Shown: piece after piece, positions 25,737-34,942 of the stretch | Layout of the letters: every line of letters begins with the position of its first letter | Numbering within the stretch: the first letter of the stretch is position 1 | Assembly: GCA_029552745.1 (NCBI GenBank) | Contig: JAKPDK010000158.1 | Coordinates: 167,741-231,740, forward strand | Direction of reading: 5' to 3' | Source of the DNA: Candidatus Hydrogenedentota bacterium | GTDB lineage: Bacteria; Hydrogenedentota; Hydrogenedentia; Hydrogenedentales; SLHB01 | DNA length: 64,000 bases | The notes under the pieces: generated by a model | Told to the model about the DNA's origin: nothing | The model's input: only the letters and a program-made list of their open reading frames with translations | The model's database searches: none | Program-made: the position numbers and the translations under genes

Positions 25737-26050
25737 TCTTCCGGTTCCATGCTACAACGCAGCGGAAATCCCGCGGCGCGAGCCCGATTATGCACCTCTG
25801 TTACTTTCATCTCCGCGATTTGCATCGGGTACACCCCGGCAACCCCGATTCCTTGATGATGCACGTGTAACATAATCTTGACGGCATCCCGACGCGGTTT
25901 ATGAAAGACCTCTTGAAGTACCTGTACCACAAAATCCATGGTGGTGTAATGATCGTTGTGCAACAGAACCTTATACGGTTTTGGCGCCCGCGTTTCTATC
26001 GAAGAAGCCGTCTTTTCCTGTTGTTGCAGCTTCGACGACAACGCACTCAT
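25733..26050 (-). CDS. clpS: ClpS adaptor (N-recognin)
   Basis: A 105-residue adaptor with the ClpS core: YKVLLHNDHYTTMDFVVQVL, where N, D and the following residues form the N-degron pocket, and MLHVHHQGIGVAGVYP. A flexible N-terminal arm of about 30 residues precedes it, as is usual for delivery to ClpA. I start it at the ATG at 26050, which has GGAAAGGG upstream; TTG at 26068 is less likely. First gene of the clpS-clpA-aat operon and divergent from the NPCBM glycosidase gene. Confidence 0.93.
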   Translation of the reverse strand: MSALSSKLQQQEKTASSIETRAPKPYKVLLHNDHYTTMDFVVQVLQEVFHKPRRDAVKIMLHVHHQGIGVAGVYPMQIAEMKVTEVHNRARAAGFPLRCSMEPEE

Positions 26051-26288
26051 TTCCAACACCCTTTCCAAAGCCAGACTGTACTATTTATTTTTATCTTAAC
26101 ATACGCGACATCCCTCTCGCAGACGCCGTGGACGATCTTAGAACAGTCGTTATTATATCTCGACGGAATAACGCCTTTACCCAACGAAACTAGCCCAAAA
26201 AATCTTCAAAATCCCTAATGGATCAACTTTGCAAAAATGTTTTCTAACCCATAGACTTACAAACAAAATACCCGGAGAACACCACATC

Positions 26289-29200
26289 ATGACAAGACCA
26301 GCTCGAACGAGAAAGGTACACCGACGAGTTCCGCTATCAATGGCTTTATGCTGGCTGGTAGGCGCCCTCCTGTTGTGTCCCAATGGAGAACCTCAGAATA
26401 TGACAACCTTTGAAGAACTTTCGTCTCACATCGTATTTCACACGCAAGGCTGGGGAGAAATGGGCATCAACACCGCTGCACATGCGCCCGGTATGCAGCC
26501 GATGTCGTTACAAATTAAAGACAAAAAATACGAGACGGGTCTGGGGGTGCATGCGCCTTCGGAGACTTGGATCGATCTTGAGGGACGATATCTCGCTTTT
26601 GAATCGGAAATCGGTATCCAACGGCAAGAACAGGGCTTGGGAAGCGTCGTTTTTCAAGTTTATGTAGATGGTGAAAAACGGTTTGACAGCGCCATCATGA
26701 CAGGGAATGATGCCCCTCGTCTGATTCACATCCCACTCAACGGCGCAATGGAATTGAAACTCGTGGTCACAGATGCCGGGGATGGAATCATCTGCGATTG
26801 TGCAAATTGGGCAGGCGCGAAACTTATACCAAATACAGCGGTGTCAGCTACTCTGACGCAGCTCGGCACGGATATGGCGCCGTCTGCCAAAGTCATGACA
26901 TGGGACCCGTCGCGAAAAGAAGGAACACACGCCCAGCGGACGGAAGAGTTTCCCGCGGAAGATATCTGTTTGGGGCAGGAGATCGTACCTGACCGTGATG
27001 GTACGTTGAAAGTGCCCGTCGACAAGGATCACAGCGCTTGCATCGGATTGGAATGGTTCGAGCGGCGCTTCCTCCGCTCTTTGGAACTTCAATTTGCAGA
27101 CAAAAAACACATGCCCAACGCTGATAAGGCGTTCGTAGAGTACTGGCAAGGAGAGTCTCCGTGGCAGGGCACCTGGAAACAACTTCATGCCCCCATCGAA
27201 GCAAAGGGGAGTACGTGGCTGTTACACGTTGACCTTGCCAAAAACCCCGACCTGCGTTCCGGCACCGAAAAAATCCGTTGGATCGTGCCGATCTCAGAAG
27301 ATGCCTTAATCTGTCGTAAACTTTCCGCGTATACGAGGTCTCAGTGGGGGACAACCGAACTACGCATCGAGCTCGAAAACCCAAGCCCTAATGAAACCCT
27401 TAAAATAACGGCGTACAACGGAGCAGTGGCAGACCTAAGTGATTCAGACAAAGAAACAAGCTGGGGTTTGTCACTCACTTGCGATAAAAATAAACCTTTA
27501 GCTCTCAAAGTTCGATACGCTGCGCCTCGTCCGTGGAAGACCGACCGGACCGTATTGCGTTTTAACTTCACCGAGACGGCTTTCGGCGTAGCAGTGGATG
27601 ACATTATTGCAAACGGAAAGTTTTATGTACCAGATGCCGGCTTTCTAATTGCCCTAAAAGATTCGCCCGTCACCCTTGAAACGTGCCGCGAAACCACGAA
27701 TTCAAAAAAGACGATTTTGCGGGAAGTCCGCGAAAAACCAGAACAGACTCGGATACAAGCCCAACAACACGTCCATAATCCCGTTCAAAACAACGGTCCC
27801 ATGATGCTGTCACTAGCCTGCGACAATAGAAAATTCATTGTGGACCGCGTTGGTTCCGTCTTGTTTGATCTGTACGAACAAACTGACCAAGACGTGGGCA
27901 ATCCCGACTCGTTTCGATGCAAAGTGCAACCCCACTGGGGTTCGGTGCAACCCGACCAAATCTCTAGACGATTGCACGGTGGCTGGTATCCTGCGCCCAT
28001 CTCGGAGATAAACATCGAGGGCATCCGATACCGTCAGACTGCCTGCGTCGTCCCCTTTGACGATAAGCGAATGCCCGATGGATTCTCAGGCTTGCGGGAA
28101 CACGCTCTGTGCGTTCTTACATTTGAAATGGAGAACGTGACCTCAGCACAAAACGTGGCTCGTGTGCAACTGTCCATTTGGTCAAATGTGAAAGAAAATC
28201 GTACACCCGAAACAAAACCGGCAGATGGCGGAATTGTCTTCGTTGAAGAAAACCGACTCTTCGCCTACGTGAAGACAGAGCAACCCGGCGAATTCTCGCT
28301 AACAGAAACCGGTATTGTGTGGAACAAATCCTTCAAACCTTTTGAAAAAGACCAGTTTACGGTTTACCTACCCGCATGGGACATGAAACCCGAGGAATAC
28401 ACGCGTTTCAATAAGAAAATAAATGCCTTGCAACTTCTCAAACAGTATTGGGACGAGGTTCTGGCGAATGCCACGCATATCGAAATCCCTGACACCTTTC
28501 TAGCAGACGTCATACGTGCAAGCCAGGTGCACTGTCTCCTTGCCGCGAGAAATGAACAAGGGGGCAAACGGGTGGCACCTTGGATTGCTTCCGCCTCCTA
28601 CGGACCGTTAGAAAGTGAAGCAAATGCAGTCATTCGAGGTATGGACCTATTAGGTCACGAAGAGTTTGCCCGCCGTTCTCTCGACTATTTTCTGGCAAGA
28701 TACAACGAAGAAGGCTACCTTACCACGGGCTACACCATTGTGGGCACCGGTTGGAACCTGTGGACCCTCGCAGAACATTACGAACGGGCTCGCGATGATG
28801 AGTGGTTGCGTTCAGTAGCGCCCATAATTGCCAAAGCGTGTGATTGGATTGTTCGTCAACGCGCAAAAACCCAACTCGTGGATAGTCGGGGCGAAAAAAT
28901 ACCGGAATACGGGCTTGTTCCACCGGGCGTGCTTGCCGATTGGAATCGGTATGCTTACCGTTTCATGTATGAAGGACATTTCTGCGCCGGACTTCGAGAA
29001 GCCGCCAAGGCTCTCAAAATCTTCGGACATCCGGAAGCGGAACGGTTTCAAAAAGAAGCCGACGCTTTCCGCGAGGACATACGGAATGCCTATCGTTGGA
29101 ATCAGCAGCAATCGCCCGTGTTATGTTTGAAAAACGGCGCGTGGGTTCCAGCATATCCCGGTATGCTTTATTGCTTCGGCAGAATAGAAGACATTATCCC

Positions 29201-29960
29201 CGGAGAAGATTGGAACCGCACCTGGGCATATGATGTAGAACTCGGAGCACACCATCTAGCCGCGCTCGGCGTGCTCGACCCCGAATCAAACGAGGTCGGA
29301 CAAATGCTCGATCACATGGAAGACTTCTGGTTCCTTCATTCAGGTATGGGGGACTATCCCGCGGAGAAAAATCAAACCGATTGGTTCAACCTGGGCGGTT
29401 TTGCTAAGGTGCAACCGTACTACGCCCGCAGTACAGAACTGTACGCACTGCGTGACGACGTCAAACCCTTTATACGGTCCTATTTCAACGCGATCTTTTC
29501 TCTCCTCAATTTAGAGACGCTATCTTTTTGGGAACACTTCCACAACATAGGTGCATGGAACAAGACACACGAAACCGGCGCTTTTCTGGCACAAACACGC
29601 CTTTTGTTTGTGATGGAGCGCCACGATGACCTGTGGCTGGCGCCTTTTGCACCTACCGAATGGCTGGCGGATGGAAAATCTATTAATGTCGAAAATGCAC
29701 CCACAAGATTTGGAAAAACCAGTTTCGCCATACACTCTCACCTAGCGAAGAATCTCATAAACGTCTCAATTTCACCACCAGAACGGATTAAGCCAGACCA
29801 CATCGTCATACGTCTGCGCCATCCTGAAGGCAACGCCATCGAACACGTTTCTGCCGAAGGCGTTGAGAATTGCATCGTCGACAAGGAAAAACAGTGTGTA
29901 CGGGTGACCCCAAAAGGAAGACCTATTCGCCTATCCGTGTATTTCTCCAAAACGCCGTAA
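26289..29960 (+). CDS. NPCBM-domain six-hairpin glycosidase, secreted
   Basis: A 1223-residue exported protein with signal PLSMALCWLVGALLLCP. Residues 40-180 form an NPCBM-like carbohydrate-binding domain (GWGEMGINTAAHAPG, KKYETGLGVHAPSETW, VYVDGEKRFDSAIMTG). A beta-sandwich middle region follows, then an (alpha/alpha)6-barrel: SQVHCLLAARNE, SYGPLESEANAVIRGMDLLG, WAYDVELGAHHLAALGVLD. A C-terminal beta domain closes the protein. This architecture is seen in secreted glycosidases of polysaccharide degraders; the GH family number cannot be given. The ATG at 26289 has GGAG 11 bases upstream; an in-frame ATG near 26229 lacks one. Confidence 0.68.
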   Translation: MTRPARTRKVHRRVPLSMALCWLVGALLLCPNGEPQNMTTFEELSSHIVFHTQGWGEMGINTAAHAPGMQPMSLQIKDKKYETGLGVHAPSETWIDLEGRYLAFESEIGIQRQEQGLGSVVFQVYVDGEKRFDSAIMTGNDAPRLIHIPLNGAMELKLVVTDAGDGIICDCANWAGAKLIPNTAVSATLTQLGTDMAPSAKVMTWDPSRKEGTHAQRTEEFPAEDICLGQEIVPDRDGTLKVPVDKDHSACIGLEWFERRFLRSLELQFADKKHMPNADKAFVEYWQGESPWQGTWKQLHAPIEAKGSTWLLHVDLAKNPDLRSGTEKIRWIVPISEDALICRKLSAYTRSQWGTTELRIELENPSPNETLKITAYNGAVADLSDSDKETSWGLSLTCDKNKPLALKVRYAAPRPWKTDRTVLRFNFTETAFGVAVDDIIANGKFYVPDAGFLIALKDSPVTLETCRETTNSKKTILREVREKPEQTRIQAQQHVHNPVQNNGPMMLSLACDNRKFIVDRVGSVLFDLYEQTDQDVGNPDSFRCKVQPHWGSVQPDQISRRLHGGWYPAPISEINIEGIRYRQTACVVPFDDKRMPDGFSGLREHALCVLTFEMENVTSAQNVARVQLSIWSNVKENRTPETKPADGGIVFVEENRLFAYVKTEQPGEFSLTETGIVWNKSFKPFEKDQFTVYLPAWDMKPEEYTRFNKKINALQLLKQYWDEVLANATHIEIPDTFLADVIRASQVHCLLAARNEQGGKRVAPWIASASYGPLESEANAVIRGMDLLGHEEFARRSLDYFLARYNEEGYLTTGYTIVGTGWNLWTLAEHYERARDDEWLRSVAPIIAKACDWIVRQRAKTQLVDSRGEKIPEYGLVPPGVLADWNRYAYRFMYEGHFCAGLREAAKALKIFGHPEAERFQKEADAFREDIRNAYRWNQQQSPVLCLKNGAWVPAYPGMLYCFGRIEDIIPGEDWNRTWAYDVELGAHHLAALGVLDPESNEVGQMLDHMEDFWFLHSGMGDYPAEKNQTDWFNLGGFAKVQPYYARSTELYALRDDVKPFIRSYFNAIFSLLNLETLSFWEHFHNIGAWNKTHETGAFLAQTRLLFVMERHDDLWLAPFAPTEWLADGKSINVENAPTRFGKTSFAIHSHLAKNLINVSISPPERIKPDHIVIRLRHPEGNAIEHVSAEGVENCIVDKEKQCVRVTPKGRPIRLSVYFSKTP

Positions 29961-30019
29961 GAACACAGGATAAACAATATACGATTTCACTCAATTCCAA
30001 GTCTTTTGTTGTCGTTGTG

Positions 30020-30060
30020 TCAGAACTTGCCGTTTCGACTTATGTAACGGCAAGTTCTGA
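30020..30060. repeat. Perfect 15-base inverted repeat
   Basis: TCAGAACTTGCCGTT and AACGGCAAGTTCTGA, identical when reverse-complemented, around an 11-base loop. No T-run on either side, so it is not a standard intrinsic terminator, although it lies 60 bases after the NPCBM glycosidase stop. The rest of 29961-30208 holds an isolated TATAAT at 30114-30119 without a good -35. Confidence 0.6.
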
Positions 30061-30208
30061 CTTTCCGCTATCTTCCATTGGAATAGGATTACCCCCTGCA
30101 ACATGTTATGTAGTATAATAGAGAAGATAATGTCATCAGACTGGCTCAAGTGAGAGTAGCCATTTCTTAAAAAGAGTTTTTCAGGTCCATCACATTGCGT
30201 TGTCCCAA

Positions 30209-31477
30209 ATGAATAATCCATCGTTCTTTCGAGCAGTTTTTCCCGACAAATATGTCCATCGTCCTCGGATTACTCGTCGACACCATATGTTATCCTTATT
30301 GCTCTGGTGGACATTGTTAGGAGCCGGTCTTTTCCTGTGCACTATTCAGTCCGAACTCCTATGGTTTCCGCCCGGCTGGACGGCAATTAGTCGGCTGGTC
30401 TATCGCATTCCCTTTCTATTGATCGCCCCGGCGCGTCTCTTGGTCATGCCCTTCTTTCCCCGGGTTAATCACCATTGGTCTCTCGCCCACTTCGCGGCCG
30501 CTTCGTTTCTCACCCCGTTCCTGTGGGGTGGAATATCCCAGGCCATCCGTTATGCTATAAAGCACAACAAAAAGAAACGAAACCCCGCGCAAAGATCCCG
30601 AGAAAATTCCCACATCATGCCGCGAAGAGAGTTTCTCGCTCGTTCCGCCGCGGGCATCACCTGCGCTGCGGCAACCGGCGCCGGCGGATATGCCACGTTG
30701 GTCGAACCTAGCCGTTTACTAGTACGTTCCTATAAGGTTCGCGTAAAAAACTTGCCCGCGGAACTCGACGGATTCCGTATTGCTCACATTTCCGATACGC
30801 ATTACGGCCCGTTTACCGACATCGCTGATATACAGGAGATGGTCAACAAGGTCAACAGCCTAAAACCGGATATAGTTGCCTTAACAGGTGATTATGTCCA
30901 CTTTACGCCCGCCTCGATCGTGCCGGGGATTGAAGCGCTTGCCGGCTTGAAAGCGCGCGTGGGAAGAGTTGCCGTACTTGGCAATCATGAACACTGGGAA
31001 GGCGCAGAAGCGTGCCGCAATGTCCTAGAGAGAATTGGTATTCCCGTTCTAGATAATGCGCGCCGGTACCTCTCTTCCGCCGGTCTTCACATTGAAATGC
31101 CCGACAAACCGTGCATCTGTTTGGCTGGATTTGCCGACCTATGGGAAGATGTGATTTGTTTTGAAAACGCCCTAAAAGACATCCCGGAAAATGTCCCACG
31201 AATCGTGCTGTCTCACAACCCGGATGCCGCTGAACTTGTCCCTGCTGAATACCGCGTCGATCTTATGCTCAGCGGACACACCCATGGGGGACAAGTACGC
31301 CTACCTCTTCTAGGAGCCGTCGCGGCAGTCTCTGAATACGGCGAAAAATACTTGGGCGGCTATTGCCAAGGTCCTCGTTTTCCCGTAATCGTTTCACGCG
31401 GTGTTGGAATGGCGATGTTGCCCGTTCGCTTTGGGGTACCGCCCGAAGTAGGTATCATTTCTCTCACACGTTCTTAA
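30209..31477 (+). CDS. Membrane metallophosphoesterase (YaeI-like)
   Basis: A 422-residue protein. The N-terminal 115 residues contain two or three membrane segments (LSLLLWWTLLGAGLFLC, HFAAASFLTPFLWGG). A twin-arginine-like patch PRREFLARSAAGITCAAATG near residue 140 leads into the catalytic domain. Metal motifs are complete: HISDTHYG, LTGDYVH, LGNHEHW, LSHNPD and SGHTHGG. It is a calcineurin-type phosphodiesterase related to YaeI, which hydrolyses UDP-diacylglucosamine-like or other phosphodiesters. The internal Tat-like motif after membrane helices is typical of this subgroup. The ATG at 30209 is chosen over TTG at 30200. Confidence 0.85.
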   Translation: MNNPSFFRAVFPDKYVHRPRITRRHHMLSLLLWWTLLGAGLFLCTIQSELLWFPPGWTAISRLVYRIPFLLIAPARLLVMPFFPRVNHHWSLAHFAAASFLTPFLWGGISQAIRYAIKHNKKKRNPAQRSRENSHIMPRREFLARSAAGITCAAATGAGGYATLVEPSRLLVRSYKVRVKNLPAELDGFRIAHISDTHYGPFTDIADIQEMVNKVNSLKPDIVALTGDYVHFTPASIVPGIEALAGLKARVGRVAVLGNHEHWEGAEACRNVLERIGIPVLDNARRYLSSAGLHIEMPDKPCICLAGFADLWEDVICFENALKDIPENVPRIVLSHNPDAAELVPAEYRVDLMLSGHTHGGQVRLPLLGAVAAVSEYGEKYLGGYCQGPRFPVIVSRGVGMAMLPVRFGVPPEVGIISLTRS

Positions 31478-31506
31478 ATGATTTTCCTATACCTGAAATC
31501 ATTTTC
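31476..31506 (+). terminator. Weak hairpin terminator overlapping the stop codon
   Basis: AAATGATTT / AAATCATTT, a nine-base perfect but AT-rich stem with an 11-base loop, starting in the metallophosphoesterase stop codon. It is followed by ATTTTCGTCTTG. Confidence 0.4.
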
Positions 31507-31509
31507 GTC

Positions 31510-31538
31510 TTGTCAAAATCTTTGTTTTGTGATAGACT
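31510..31538 (+). promoter_or_regulatory. Promoter upstream of the mazG-like gene
   Basis: TTGTCA at 31510-31515, a 17-base spacer and TAGACT at 31533-31538. The transcript would have a leader of about 140 bases before the mazG-like start. Confidence 0.45.
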
Positions 31539-31684
31539 GACAACATATCGGGGAAACAACTCAACGTTGAAAAACGAAGGGCATTCTAAATAAGGCGTAA
31601 ACAGTTCCCCGAGCCTTTCCCTTTCATTCAGAACACGCAGCGGAAGCGTATACAACGCTTGCAAAGAGGAGCGCGAGTCCGGCG

Positions 31685-32062
31685 ATGGCTGAGTTGACGT
31701 CAACCGACGGATGGAAAAAAGCGCTCAACGTACAACACGCTGCTGCCGCATGCGGATTCGACTGGCCAGATATTTCCGGAGTGGTCGAAAAACTCGCCGA
31801 AGAAGTCGATGAAATCCGCTCTGCCCTGAGAGAAAACAATATCGAGCACGCAAGAGACGAACTCGGCGATTTGCTCTTTGCTGCAGCCAACCTGGCTCGG
31901 TTTCTCCAAGCCGATCCTCATCGCGAACTGATGCGCGCCACAGAACGTTTTTCACGTCGCTTTGCGCTGTTGGAACGCGAGGTTGCTCGGTCTGGAAAAA
32001 GTATAAATAGGTGCAGTCTTCAGGAGCTTGACGAAATTTGGGAGCAGATCAAACTGCTATAA
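31685..32062 (+). CDS. MazG-type nucleotide pyrophosphohydrolase, single-domain
   Basis: A 125-residue protein carrying one MazG catalytic domain: GFDWPDISGVVEKLAEEVDEIRSAL with EExxE, and ARDELGDLLFAAANLARFL with ExxD, the four acidic metal ligands. It hydrolyses non-canonical or excess NTPs to NMP and pyrophosphate. E. coli MazG has two such domains and is about twice as long, so this corresponds to the C-terminal catalytic half, which is a normal form in many phyla. GAGGAG lies 13 bases before the ATG. It precedes the dnaA region. Confidence 0.85.
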   Translation: MAELTSTDGWKKALNVQHAAAACGFDWPDISGVVEKLAEEVDEIRSALRENNIEHARDELGDLLFAAANLARFLQADPHRELMRATERFSRRFALLEREVARSGKSINRCSLQELDEIWEQIKLL

Positions 32063-32150
32063 AGATAGGCAAAAATTGCCTCTTGACACGAGGGTATCCG
32101 ATCGTGCAAACTCCCTCGTCTCTATGGCTACAAGACTCTTTCACGGTGCT

Positions 32151-32181
32151 TGTGGAAAACATGTGGAAAAGTTGTGGATAA
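32151..32181 (+). promoter_or_regulatory. Three phased DnaA boxes (candidate oriC or dnaA autoregulation)
   Basis: TGTGGAAAA at 32151-32159, TGTGGAAAA at 32162-32170 and the consensus TGTGGATAA at 32173-32181. They share one orientation and are spaced exactly 11 bases apart, so the boxes are on the same helix face. They lie about 150 bases before dnaA in a 266-base gene-free stretch. Confidence 0.65.
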
Positions 32182-32328
32182 CTATGTCTCCCCGCGAATG
32201 TACGACAGAAGCCTTCAAAAAAAGGGCAGCGTCTTTGCCGGGGAGAGGCGCAACATAGATAAAGTTTTGGTGTAGGTACACGGGGTTGGTTTTGCGAAAC
32301 TTCACAACGCGGAAGGGGAGTTGTCGCT

Positions 32329-33735
32329 TTGTCTAGCGCGGAGAATATGACCAAACAGATTCAACAACAAGATCCCTGGGAACAAACACTCGGACAGCTG
32401 AAACAAATACTCGGAGAACACAGTTTCAAAAACTGGTTTTCTCAAACACGCTTCCATGCACTCCAGGACGGCTGTTTGTCGGTACGAGTGCCAAGTCAGT
32501 TCTTTGCCGATTGGCTGAAGGATCACTATCAAGAAGCCGTCACGGAATGTGCCAAAGGGTTTATTCCTGATCTTCAGGAGGTGCGGTTTGTCGTTTCGGA
32601 CACACCGGTTCAACCGCCCGCAGAGTCTAGCTACCGCGAGGACGCGGAGCAAAGATCAAACGGCCACACCTCAGCCCGAACGCGCCGGTCCAATTCATCC
32701 GATTGGCGTTTCGAGGCGCTCAATCCACGTTACGTATTTGAGCGTTTTGTCGTAGGAAGTTCTAACCGGTTCGCCCATGCCGCTGCAAAAGCCGTTGCAG
32801 AAAATCCTGCCCGGGCTTACAACCCGTTGTTCCTATATGGTGGCACCGGACTAGGGAAAACACACCTGATGCAAGCCATAGGCCATGAACTCCTGGAACG
32901 CTATCCGGACTCGTGCGCTGTCTTTATTTCATCAGAGCATTTCACCAATCAACTGATTGAGAGCATCGCCAAGAAAGCCACCGCCCGGTTTCGCGCTCGA
33001 TACCGAAAAGTAGATGTGCTTCTCATCGACGACATTCAATTCATCGCCGGCAAGGAAGCGACTCAGGAAGAGTTCTTCCATACATTCAACTGGCTTTTCG
33101 ACAAACACAAACAAATCGTCATCGCCAGCGATCGGCAACCGAAAGATATCCCCGGGCTCGAAGAACGGCTGGTTTCGCGGTTTGAGTGGGGTTTGGTCAC
33201 GGATATTCAACCCCCTGATTTGGAAACACGCGTTGCTATTCTGCAGAGCCGTGCAGCTGAAGAACGCCACCCCATTCCTCAAGAAGTATTGCGTTACATC
33301 GCGACGTATATTACGACAAATATACGAGAATTAGAGGGCGCGCTCGTCACATTGCTGGCATATAGCCGCTTGAATAAACAACCAATAACTATCAGTATGG
33401 CAGAAGACGTGCTGGGCGATATCATTGGAAGAGAACGTACAAAACCCGTCACAGTTGAAATGATTCAACGAGTCGTGGCGGAACACTTTGACGTGCGCAT
33501 TGCCGATCTGCGCGGACGTAATCGCCAGCGCCAAATCTCCGTACCACGCCAGATCGCCATGTATTTATGCAAAACCATGATTTCCAGCATATCGTTAAAT
33601 GAAATCGGCGACGCTTTTGGCGGCAAGGACCACACTACCGTCTTGTATTCCTGCAGCAAAATCGCCAAAGACATTGAGACGGATAACGAGCTCCGTCAGC
33701 TCGTTTCCCAGCTTCAGCGCCGGATTCGGTGTTGA
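32329..33735 (+). CDS. dnaA: Chromosomal replication initiator DnaA
   Basis: A 468-residue initiator. Domain I (residues 10-90: WEQTLGQLKQILGEHSFKNWF) binds DnaB and loader proteins. A short variable linker follows, then AAA+ domain III with GGTGLGKTHLMQAIGHE and VLLIDDIQFIAGKE. Domain IV has the DnaA signature GGKDHTTVLYSC for box binding. I used the TTG at 32329 with GGGGAG about 10 bases upstream; ATG at 32347 is an alternative with a closer, less suitable GGAG. No dnaN, recF or gyrB follows, unlike the classical dnaA locus. Confidence 0.96.
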   Translation: MSSAENMTKQIQQQDPWEQTLGQLKQILGEHSFKNWFSQTRFHALQDGCLSVRVPSQFFADWLKDHYQEAVTECAKGFIPDLQEVRFVVSDTPVQPPAESSYREDAEQRSNGHTSARTRRSNSSDWRFEALNPRYVFERFVVGSSNRFAHAAAKAVAENPARAYNPLFLYGGTGLGKTHLMQAIGHELLERYPDSCAVFISSEHFTNQLIESIAKKATARFRARYRKVDVLLIDDIQFIAGKEATQEEFFHTFNWLFDKHKQIVIASDRQPKDIPGLEERLVSRFEWGLVTDIQPPDLETRVAILQSRAAEERHPIPQEVLRYIATYITTNIRELEGALVTLLAYSRLNKQPITISMAEDVLGDIIGRERTKPVTVEMIQRVVAEHFDVRIADLRGRNRQRQISVPRQIAMYLCKTMISSISLNEIGDAFGGKDHTTVLYSCSKIAKDIETDNELRQLVSQLQRRIRC

Positions 33736-33780
33736 TATTACAAAGTCTATATGGAGTGACGTTGCAAAGGACATGTGCTG

Positions 33781-34884
33781 ATGGCGGGTACCTCTTCGCC
33801 TTCCCATTGTATGCCGATAGACCATGTCGACGATTGGGAGAGGCGCATCGCACGGCAAGACGCATGGTGGCATAACCAGGTGCTGGACCGCCCCCCGTGC
33901 ACGATGACCTTCCCAAAACCTGTCCCAGAAATCCCTTGGCCTGACGAAAAGCCTTACGCCAGCCAACGCGAACGATGGATGGATACCGACCGAATTGTTG
34001 CCACGGCAATTGCCGCGGCACGCAATACCGTCTTTTGTGGAGATGCCTTACCCACAGCGTGGCCAAACCTCGGTCCCGAAGTCTTCAGCGCTTTCTTCGG
34101 ACTCGATATGCAATACACTGCGGAGACCTCCTGGGCGATTCCCGTCATTCACGATTGGTCAAAAACAGATCACGTTCGGTTTTCCAGGGAATCTTTCTAT
34201 TGGAAAAAACTTGTTGAAATGACGGATGCTCTTTTGGAGGCCGGCAAAGGCCTTTACTATGTCGGACTGACCGATTTCCATCCGGGCGGCGACGCGCTAG
34301 CCGCCTTTCGGGATCCCGCCGACCTAAACACCGACCTCCTTTTATACCCTGACGAAATCCGTCGAATGTTGAGATACGTCAACCAAGTTTACTTCGAAAC
34401 GTTTGATTTCTTTTACGACAAACTCGTGAATGCCGGCCAAGCCCTTACGTGCTGGGCTGGCATCGTATCTTCCAAGAAATGGTACGTCCCTTCCAATGAT
34501 TTTTCGTGCATGATCTCGCGCGAAATGTTCCGAGACTTTTTCCTGCCGGGTATCGTGGAAGAATGCCGACACCTCGAAGCATCTATCTACCATCTCGACG
34601 GCCCCGGCGCCTTGCGACATCTAGATGACTTATTGGATATACCCGAACTGAACGCAATCCAATGGGTCTTCGGAGCCGGAAATGGCACAGCATCTGATTG
34701 GATTTCTGTCTATCAACGCTGCCAAGCTGCCGGCAAAGGAATACAGATTTTTGCCCACGTGAACGAACTGGACACCCTCATAGAAAATCTTCGTCCGGAG
34801 GGCGTCTGGCTGGCGTTACATGGCGTGACGGATCAAGAAAGTGCGAATGCAGTACTTCAGCGCTTACTACATTGGACGCATTAA
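33781..34884 (+). CDS. Uroporphyrinogen decarboxylase-like protein
   Basis: A 367-residue protein with the URO-D/MtaA-type barrel: MISREMFRDFFLPGIVEECRHL, YHLDGPGALRHLDDLLDI, NAIQWVFGAGNG and GKGIQIFAHVNELDTLIENL. Family members outside haem synthesis are usually methyltransferase-like enzymes or proteins of unknown role. The zinc motif HxC of methylcobamide:CoM methyltransferases is not seen, and neither are the N-terminal arginines of HemE, so neither activity can be assumed. The ATG at 33781 has AAGG ten bases upstream; GTG at 33775 is the alternative. Divergent URO-D paralogues of this kind are common in PVC-like and Hydrogenedentota genomes. Confidence 0.75.
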   Translation: MAGTSSPSHCMPIDHVDDWERRIARQDAWWHNQVLDRPPCTMTFPKPVPEIPWPDEKPYASQRERWMDTDRIVATAIAAARNTVFCGDALPTAWPNLGPEVFSAFFGLDMQYTAETSWAIPVIHDWSKTDHVRFSRESFYWKKLVEMTDALLEAGKGLYYVGLTDFHPGGDALAAFRDPADLNTDLLLYPDEIRRMLRYVNQVYFETFDFFYDKLVNAGQALTCWAGIVSSKKWYVPSNDFSCMISREMFRDFFLPGIVEECRHLEASIYHLDGPGALRHLDDLLDIPELNAIQWVFGAGNGTASDWISVYQRCQAAGKGIQIFAHVNELDTLIENLRPEGVWLALHGVTDQESANAVLQRLLHWTH

Positions 34885-34942
34885 CTTACGTGCTTGACAG
34901 GGTTTCCGCACTGCACACTGCGGCGAAAAGGAGGGTAAGTGC

